In this document: positions 10,501-16,700 of the stretch, in pieces
How positions within the stretch are numbered: position 1 is the stretch's first letter
Layout: the number at the start of each line of letters is the position of its first letter
Source: Planctomycetia bacterium
Lineage (GTDB): Bacteria; Planctomycetota; UBA8108; SXIK01
Length of the DNA stretch: 33,209 nucleotides
Assembly (NCBI GenBank): GCA_005772855.1
Contig: SXIK01000035.1
Span: forward strand, 1-33,209
Direction: 5' to 3'
The notes under the pieces: generated by a model
The model's database searches: none
The model's input: only the letters and a program-made list of their open reading frames with translations
Told to the model about the DNA's origin: nothing
Translations under genes and position numbers: made by a program

Positions 10501-10795
10501 TGAGGAGGGGCTTCGATGCCACGACCGGACCACCGCACTGCGCAGCCTCAACCGCACGCACCGGGACGCCCACGGTGAGGCCGCCGAGGTCATAGCGTCC
10601 ATCGGGCCCGACGAAAACGCTGCCGCGTCCCGGAGAGCCGACGCGGAGCGACTCGAGACCGCCGCACGCTCCTGGACGCACCCGCCCCGTGTCCAGGGCA
10701 TCGAACAGGCTCCGATCGCCCGCAGGAAGAGCGGAGAAGATCGCCACCGCGAGGAAAGCGACGAAAACCATGCATCGAAAGGCTCGAGTGCTCAT
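4589..10795 (-). CDS. Giant secreted protein: TSP3 calcium arrays, LVIVD-like propeller, three Gly-rich modules
   Basis: This 2068-residue protein starts with a signal peptide ('MSTRAFRCMVFVAFLAVAIF', cleavage near 'LPAG'). In order there follow a Big_2-like Ig domain (about 130-213), a thrombospondin-type-3 array with four DxDxDG-like loops (about 215-310), and a propeller of LVIVD-like blades ('LHIVDVTNPG' near 390; about 330-640). Next come an Ig-like domain (645-702), a second TSP3 array with about ten loops (720-920) and three homologous Gly-rich modules spaced about 370 residues apart. It ends abruptly in 'PPVIHW' with no LPXTG, PEP-CTERM or similar sorting signal. The ATG overlaps the stop of the upstream RHS gene by four bases (ATGA), and GGGGGAG precedes it, so translation is probably coupled. 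The architecture suggests a calcium-stabilised extracellular adhesin or matrix protein. That role is inference; no catalytic motif was recognised. Confidence 0.9.
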   Translation of the reverse strand: MSTRAFRCMVFVAFLAVAIFSALPAGDRSLFDALDTGRVRPGACGGLESLRVGSPGRGSVFVGPDGRYDLGGLTVGVPVRAVEAAQCGGPVVASKPLLIEAESGYHANADLSLPASGDPVIFDLDLGGPDGVSTIVLPAVDRKVQLRVSGKTLDGAEYPGGPLSSDAVILQTSNANVATVSSTGEVTARAPGFAWIRVLGDGEWAQVLVLVDLNSDADGDGMPDAYEEAQGFDPDNNTDALADADSDGLSNVEEFERGTHPHNRDTDEDFLGDAEELVLGTDPLNADTDGDTTLDGSEIEQGLDPLNPNEKPSGNFTPSFKSSVNLSSLGVRAALTIDNVIAVLTNDGRLTTYSVDVLSFVITFRDTEFLSADVRDIVVDRGTAYVAAGVSGLHIVDVTNPGVITRTSTLGGLGAVTGVAVLNGAVYLSTDTGLRILRPGAGGVLEPVGSLPLPAFSRFALSGSLAFLGIPSLNRLISVDISEPTSPRELQRFEMPASVSPFLAIAASGPFVYVSHGAAGLFAISAANPSALQILDSSAPEFPSATFDALAMVNNRVFAHTTAANDKVVIYKAADAGTISLLGNVLNSASGTTQLLTNQNYVVGLSSTSIAISQVLEKADLGARAPSGLLLFQENATGEIVPGKTVSVFARAKDDVFLESVDFLVDGQPVYHDGFSPFRFSFTASLSRPGPYFVTISATGVDLKRNKALIGALVVVVKADLDGDLTPDEDDADQDGDGATDIEEVYPGVDGYISDPFVVDTDGDGINDGEESRAGADGFVTNAGSADTDLDGVSDSYEIQRTHTNPTKADSDSDGIPDGEEDPDGDGLSNKEENLLGSNPLSSDSDSDGLPDGVEPRLGLDPTMKDTDGDGVLDGDEDFDGDSLENRREITVGTDPRKADTDGDGFDDATEIDIGTSPLFGTDFSSRSITFENKSVVLRGPVTVGALTLSNSVLGTPGPSGTQPVALDLTVKGTLAVGSGSRLDASGKGYPGGRGPGNSSHLGLGPSGVASGDPLTGGSHGGLGGYESAASGRIVQPGSGDFRDPNLGGGGGSAQGAGNERGGSGGGILIVRAATLELDGVLSANGEGAPQIVGAGGGAGGSVVVRCEVLRGAGTIQADGGAAPQAGALHPGAGGGGRVAMYLGNAAGFDLSRVTARGGGLAPGPDLLESTGGAGTVFLRLGTGEGQLLIENGGRDQSEPRTVLGASVSEEIVLDRLTVKGKGKLRNIAKLRLLSATQPLSITGGEVSGAELRLVNTSDLQLSGGSLHVDALSSELGRMHALGFTNCKASFPSMLEADLLTLQATELTAGGKIQADSLSLVSSFLTVPDPDLDGYSVLDIAVETRMSIDTTSRIDLVGKGFLGGYMGGSTSASGQTSGGVLVGDARSGGSHGGMGGLPNSGATLVQDVHGEIESPDLPGGGGAAEVAADPLNPSFRGGNGGGVVVLRAAELSLEGTMDVSGAGAERPDLFDTDHAGAGAGGSVQMVVGTLSGSGSVIAAGGSAKSVGASRGGAGGGGRISLVHTSGDGFTGVLRAPGGAQIPGPAAAEVVGGAGTIYVRRASSSTGDLTIDAEGRLSRGELTVLRDAGRGDLSIGLFAVLGGARVLSERAIRVEALDPATPERWMLEGVLRGPRLTMPAVAFLDVDGGELDVVELVSQGAGIGTLTVKNSGVLRLSTPLAAESIALTGSSRITVREPTITQTHAVDLRLTGTLTIESGSLVDVVAKGYLGGRRGDNTAPTGRTADNIGSSASGGTGGSHGAVGGFQGAGAGLGTVVSPVYDDFSHPRRPGGGGSARTTLSTERAYSGGGLVLILAQEVALEGKIDAQGDGTQRGGNTDVGGGGGGGGVYLSVQTIRGAGEVNADGGSADGGVGAGAGGGGRIAIHYTNRASFTGRVHAYGGTLAPIAVKATSVGGAGTVFWKGAHQGYGDLVVDNNARAQSTTRTQLRPVGTGTITSLTPTVLGATASAFPTSETGLQGQWVVVNGMTLTPFGIASNDAKSLTVLPSSGDLTAVGAVGNPFHGAIVLDNLTVTNRGSMTTQGDLIIITTGSVSVVNSSTLISPPVIHW
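4950..5684 (-). repeat. Gly-rich module 3 of the giant secreted protein
   Basis: This is the third copy of a protein-level repeat. It runs from a β-strand-rich lead ('LTGTLTIESG') through 'KGYLGG', 'GGSHGAVGG' (near residue 1759), 'PGGGGSA', a Gly-rich 'GGGGGGGGVYLS' run, 'GAGGGGRIAIHY' and 'VGGAGTVFWK' to 'LVVDNNARAQS'. It corresponds stage by stage to the copies at 6060-6790 and 7195-7903. Boundaries are approximate. Confidence 0.75.
6060..6790 (-). repeat. Gly-rich module 2 of the giant secreted protein
   Basis: Second copy of the module, with the same marker order: 'KGFLGG', 'GGSHGGMGG' (near residue 1391), 'LPGGGGAAE', 'GGNGGGVVVLRAAELSLEG', 'GGAGGGGRISLVH', 'VGGAGTIYVRR' and 'LTIDAEGR'. 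The 'GGSHGG' marker is about 368-372 residues from its partners on each side. Boundaries are approximate. Confidence 0.75.
7195..7903 (-). repeat. Gly-rich module 1 of the giant secreted protein
   Basis: First copy of the module: 'LTVKGTLAVGSGSRLDASG', 'KGYPGGRG', 'GGSHGGLGGY' (near residue 1019), 'NLGGGGGSA', 'GGSGGGILIVRAATLELDG', 'GAGGGGRVAMYL', 'TGGAGTVFLR' and 'LLIENGGRDQS'. Successive short β-strand segments ending in Gly-rich turns suggest a β-helix or β-solenoid fold (inference). Boundaries are approximate. Confidence 0.75.
8040..8640 (-). repeat. Second thrombospondin-type-3 calcium-loop array (about 10 loops)
   Basis: About ten consecutive DxDxDG-type loops are visible in translation (for example 'DTDGDGINDGEE', 'DSDSDGIPDGEE', 'DSDSDGLPDGVE', 'DTDGDGFDDATE') at residues about 720-920. 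Most are followed by 'G(T/S)(D/N)P' type linkers. TSP3 loops of this kind bind calcium and make a stiff rod. The DNA repeats follow from the protein motif and are not a CRISPR-like array. Confidence 0.85.
9868..10155 (-). repeat. First thrombospondin-type-3 calcium-loop array (4 loops)
   Basis: Four loops, 'DADGDGMPDAYEE', 'DADSDGLSNVEEF', 'DTDEDFLGDAEE' and 'DTDGDTTLDGSE', lie at residues about 215-310, between the Big_2-like domain and the propeller. The third and fourth lack one canonical Gly or Asp and may bind calcium less well. Confidence 0.8.
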
Positions 10796-13700
10796 CTTGC
10801 TTCTCCCCCACGGCCGTGCACCGTGACCTTGAAAGGGTTGAGGTAGTCCGCCCTTCGCGCGCCGCTCGAGTCCCCCGTGACCTCGCCCGGCAAGCCGTCC
10901 AGACCGGGGAACTGGTACCCGTTCAGCTCCAGGGGTGAGGCCGGAACCAGCGCGCCAGCATCCGCGATGAACCGCCCGAAGGCTGGATCGAAGTGCCGCG
11001 CACCACTGGAGTGAAGACTCGATTCGAAGTCATGGTAGTTGCCGCCAAAGCCCATCGAGACGCCAAGGTTGGAGAAGTTGATCAGGCTTCCAAAGCTGTT
11101 CAAAACACGCGGCAGGCCAAATGGGTCGTATCGGTAGGACTCAAGGACCACCGCAGAGTCGTCCAGGAGCGCTGTGGGAGATCTCGCGGCATCCTGCAGG
11201 AACGAGAAGCTCCTGGCGGGAGCACTGGCTCCACGCAACCGCAAGACTTCAGGTGAGCGGTCGTCAACGTAGAGGTACTGCCGGAGCAGCTGGCTTTGAG
11301 AGTCCCGCTCCTCTGCAACCCGGTTTCCCACGTACGTGAAGCGAATCAGGCCTGGCGGCTGATCACGCGCAGGGATCTTCACGTCCTTCAAGAGACGTCG
11401 TCCCTTGAGCGAATAGTTCTCCGGGTCCTCAGCCCCGAACGCGTCATACCCATGGACAGCCACCGTGCTCGCGCCCCTGACGATTCGGACAAGCCGCCCG
11501 AGCGCATCGTAGGCATAGGAGAACTGACCCTTCGTCTTGAGGCTCCCACGAGCATCGTAGGTCAGCACATCTTCGTCCGATCGGATGTAAGAGTTGCGCG
11601 AGTCCACCTGGAGCTTCCGCACGGAGAAGTTGATTTCGAGGAGGCGCCAGGAATGGCTCCCATCGGTGTAGAAGACGATCTTTTCGAGCGGATCGATCGG
11701 CGGCACTCTCGGCTCAAAAACGTTCGGAAGGAACCTCTGAAGTCGATAGATCGAGTCGTACCGCCAGACCTCGCCAAGCTCATCGGCCCTGTGAATGGGT
11801 TTTTCGTAGAGTTTGAAGCCGTTTCGGTCGCGTCCATACTCAAAACCATGAAACGCTTCCCCGGCCGCATTACGGTAGACATGCTCGATAGGCTGACCGA
11901 AGACGTCAAATGCCACATTGCGCTGCACCCCGTCAACTTCCCTGAGGAAAGAGAGCGTGACGCCATTGGCCAGACGCTTCTCGAGCAAGCGCCCCGTGCC
12001 AAAATGGCGGTAGGTTGCGTACGTCCCCGTGGAGTCGGAAAGCGCGGTCACGCGGCCGGTTCTGTCGCGTGGCGTGGCAAATACACTGCCGTCGGGATAC
12101 TGGATCGAGACCTGTCGTGCAGCAAGGTCTCTCCCGATGGTAAACGTGAAGCCGTCTTGCGACTCCTCCTGCGTATCGCCGAGGGAGTCCCTCCGCAAAA
12201 TGGTCACGGCATCGTCGAGCGGATCCTCCGGCGAATTATTGTCGAAGGCCAGAGTCAAGCGAGAGAGGCCGTCATACTCAAAACGCTGGACGGTCGTCCC
12301 CTCCACGCCAGCCCCGCGCAGGAGCAACCTCTGGATGAGACGGCCCAGGACATCGAACTCCTGCGACACGACAGACCCATTGGCGTCGGTGATCTCCACC
12401 CCGCGGCCGTCCGCGGTCCGGCGGCGCGTCTCAACAACTCCTTCCGGCCAGATCTTCCTGGTGACACGACCCCAGGCATCCAGCTCGACGGACGTGCGAT
12501 GCTCGTTGTCGTCAACCCAGGCGATGAGACGGCTCAGATCGTCCCACTCGAACTTCTCGGTGATGATCCCATCGCGGTTGTACGGGCTTGTAATATCGAT
12601 CAGCTGCGAGCCTTCGCCGTCGGTGCGCAGCTCGCTCTGAGACTCGACCAGCCGACCCAGATTGTCATAAACGTACCGCGTGCGATTGCCGAAGCCATTC
12701 AGGTTCGTACGCTGACGCTCCGTCATGTAGGGACGGAGCGAAGCAAACTCGGGCTCATCCTCACCCACCGAGATCCCCTTCGCATCCGCGACCAGCAGAA
12801 CACGGCTCATCGCATCGTAGCGCGCCCGCCAGACCCCTCCGCCCGAATCGACGAGCATCGTCAAGCGATTCAACGGATCAAACGTGCGCAGGATCGTCTC
12901 AACCTCTCGGTAGCGCCCGAGCGTGCCATAGTCGGGGTCGTCGCCGACGCCAGGGTCAACGGGGTCAAGAGTCAAGCTCTCGCGGACCTCGCGGACGGCG
13001 TTGCCGTTCGCATCGCGCAAGTAAGACCGCGACCCGCCGAAAGGATCCAGCTCGTGCGCAAGCCGACCTGCGCTGTCGTACTCGCGCTTCCACTCGTTGC
13101 CCTCGAGGTCGATGCGTCGGACAAGAAGACCGCCGGCGTCGAAGAACCGTCTCTCCCTGAGAGCGGTGGCGCTCGCCCCGGGCCCTGCGCCGGGTGCAAA
13201 GCGGAAATGGACCGACTCGATCGAGCGACCCTGCTCATCGTGCGCATGGCAGGCACGAGAGAGGAGCACGTTACCGTGCCCACTTCCATCTACAGGTGTC
13301 GGTCCACCAGCTGAACCGAGGAAAGACTCGACAGTGATGTTGCCTTCGATGTCGCGATCAAGAACGCGCATGCCGCCAGCGGCGTCGATCACTCCGATCT
13401 CGCGGCCGAATCCATCGTAGCGATGCTCTTTTGCTCCCTCTGCAAGGTCACCTTCAATCCGCAAGAGATTGCCCCCTTCGTCGTGGAAGCTGCGGACGAC
13501 GGCTTCCTGTGGCGTCTCGACGGCCGTGCGGTGCTCGATCACGAGCCCGCGCTCGTCGCGGAGCCAGGTCTCGTCGGTGCCGATCACGGGCTGGATCACC
13601 CGGGCAAGCAGGCCGGTTGGCGAGTATCGGTATCGCGTGATGATGCTTCGCTCGGGTCCCACCTCCCCTCCGGAAACCTCCCGAGTCACCGTCACTGGCC

Positions 13701-16700
13701 GCCCCAGGAGATCGAATTCCGTGTCCGTGTCAAGAAATTGGTTAGCGGTGACGAGGAAGTGGCCTCCGCCGTCGGTTGACGTGTAGTTCTCGATTCGAGT
13801 CCGCGTCACGTTGCCATCGGCGTCGTAGATCCACTGACTCCGGTACTTCAAGGGCGGCGCAAGGCGGCGCTCCATCAACTCGCCCAGAGGGTTGTAGACA
13901 TGGAACTCGTCGTTTCCGTTCGCATCGCGTCGCGAGGCGAGGTAACCGCTTGCGTCGTAGGTGAGCTGCTCGACCACGACTTCACGGGGAGCACCCGCCG
14001 ATCCCTGATCGGCGATGCGACGGGCCAATAGCCCACCCGTCAGCGTGTCACGCCCAGGCCCCGTTTCGGGCGTGCCATCGCCGTTCCAATCCGTCTCGGG
14101 ATGATACTCCAGCCGCGTCGTTCGACCCGCCCCATCCCTCGTGAGAATGAGCTGACCCAATCGGTTGTACTGATAGCTGATGACGTACTCGACCGCCGGG
14201 CCGCCTCCGGGCGGAATCGCTGGCGGCAAAGCCTCGCGGATAACATTTCCTGACCGCTGTGAAGTCTCCCCGTCGCCGTTCAAGTCACCCAGAGCGAGGG
14301 TGATTCCAGATCGAGCGAGCGCCTCGGCCAGGTCATCCGCGTCAACGGCAGCTTCGGAGGCAAGAGCCGCGAGAGTACTACCCTCCTGATAGTCGAGAGT
14401 CCAGCGCCGCCGGTAGCGGCCAGGGCCTCCCGCACCGCCTGTTGGAGGCATGAACTCCGGGTCGTTGCCCCTCGGAGAGACCTCCTCGACGACAACGCCG
14501 AAGAGCGGATCACGGAGGTAACTCGTCACCGCAGGCTTGCCGGGCCCCGCGACCGTGGGCGCCGGATGATGCTCGACTCGGATGAGCGATGCCTGCGCGT
14601 AACGCAGGGGCGAGCCTTCATCCCGGGTGTAGACCTTGCGATCGCCCCGCGGCTCCGTCCTCGACGCCAGACACCCTTCCCGTGTCCATGTCCAGCGCGT
14701 CTCGTAAAAGGGAGGCAGAGTCCCCGGTGGCGGATGCAGATTGGCAGGATCGCGAGGACGTCCCTGCGGCACGGTGCGCACCCTCAGCGAAATCGGTAGC
14801 CCTGCTCCGCTCCAGACGACATCGCGCACGCGGCCTTCCTGATCAGTGAAGCGGGTAGTGCCCGCGGCGGAGAGCAGGAAGGACTCCAGGTCGGATCCCG
14901 AACGGTAGGAATCCGGCGCCGTCCGCCAGATCGCGTACTCGAACCCAACGGTACCGCCCGCGGGCACGCCCGACGCGTTCGTCCCACCCCAATCCTGGCG
15001 CACGACCCGATCAAACGATGGTTGCGTCGGGTCCATTCCGTAGACCACATGGATCCTCGGCAACCGCGTTGCCGCGACTTCCCGCGGGTCGATGATTTCC
15101 AGGAGGTTGTGGTTGAGGCGATCATCCGCATTGCCAGTGGAATAGACGTACTCGCGCCGGCGGCCTGCCGGAAAGGCATTGTCCGTGGGGGTGCTAACGA
15201 CCACCGGGCTACGCGCCGCCACGAGGTCGCCTGCGGAGCTGTACTCGAATACCACCTCGCGGCCGCTGGCATCGCGGATGAGCATTATGCGACCCTCGGA
15301 GTCGTGCTCGTAATCGACGCCGCGGCCAAGCGGATCGATTGCCTGCGAAATGAGGCCGTCGGCACCTCGCACCAGGAAGAGGTGATTCTGGCTTCGATCG
15401 GTAATCGACTCCAGTCGGCCACCCCGTGGAGTGCCATCGAGGGGGTGGTACCGGTATATAGTGCCATCTGGCTCCCTCTCGATGTAGAAGCCCTGCGCAT
15501 CGACGAAGAGACGCGCAAAGACGCCAACAGGTGACACAAACTGGCCGTCCACGGAGTCCAGGAGAAACTCGTCGAAGCTGCCCTTCCCATTCGCACGCAC
15601 GATGCTGCCGCCGTTCAGGCTGGGGTGGAGCCTCCGGTCCTCGTACTCGTGCTCCCAGTTCCAGCCCAGGGACCCCTTGAAGTTGTGACGACTCTCGTAG
15701 CGCCTCCGAAAAGCGTAGGGAAGACCACGACCCGGGAGGGGCAACTCGAGGTCGGTCTCCTCGACGAGGAGCTCGCCAGAGTGCGCAAGCACGTTGAAAC
15801 CGAGGGAGACACTCTCGGCTCGCTGGGGTACTTCCTGGAACCCTGGCTCTTGAACAATTACGCGACCTGACAGCGTGCCGGTGCGGCCGGCGAGCGGCCC
15901 GGGACGCGAAAGGAAGACGACGCCGCCCGTCCGGAGGCCTCGCCCTCCAGACGCAGTGATCGAGCCAGCCTCCTCACCCACAACACCGAGCGACGACTCA
16001 ACGTATTCACCAGCCGCCGCGCTATGCACGAACATCGGCACGGAGCAGCCAGCACGCTCGCGAACTCTGGGAACGCTGAGACTCGCCGGAGGATCGAACC
16101 GGACGCCCTCGGGCAGAATTGCGATGGGAACATCAGCGTGTAGGTCATCGGGGAACATTGCGGGCAAAGTCGAGAGAGCCAGCGAGGCCAGCGTGAGCGT
16201 TCCCGACTTCGAGCCGCCCGGGAACGTCACCGAGCCCGGCGCGATCTGGAGGCGCAAACCCGGCAATCCCTTCAGCGTCATGAGCGCACCCTGCGTCTCA
16301 CTCAGGAGCTGGCTGCGGGTCTTGACTCCGGAGGGATCTGTTGCCGGGGCCATACGAATTGCGTCCACGTGATTCGCGCGTCCGCTCACGGCGAACGACC
16401 GAACCTCGTGGGTTCTGAAACCAACGGCCACGGGCATCAAGAGCAAGTCACCGGCCGGCACGCCAGCGATACGATAGCCGCCGAAAGAATCCGTGAGGCC
16501 CGGAAGGGTGCCGCTTGAGGTGCGAAGCTGGACATCGATGCCGGGCATCGGCTGGCCTCGAGAGTTCAGCACCGAGCCCAACACCTCGGTGTCAGCGGCG
16601 GGGCCAGGAGCGAGGCCGCGAGCCTCGAACATTATTTCGGGCGACTGCGAGTGCGACGCTGCGATTGTGCTGAGCGAATCGACTCCTGGAGGTAGCCTTG

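Noticed and set aside
9614-10846. 410-residue open frame on the plus strand opposite the TSP3 protein and its start
   Set aside because: It mirrors the repetitive Asp/Gly codons of the calcium arrays. No recognisable domain is present and the minus-strand gene is far better supported.
11296-13314. 672-residue open frame on the plus strand opposite the RHS gene
   Set aside because: It is antisense to a continuous RHS frame with clear YD-repeat content. Long antisense frames arise readily at this GC content, and it has no domain or ribosome site of its own.
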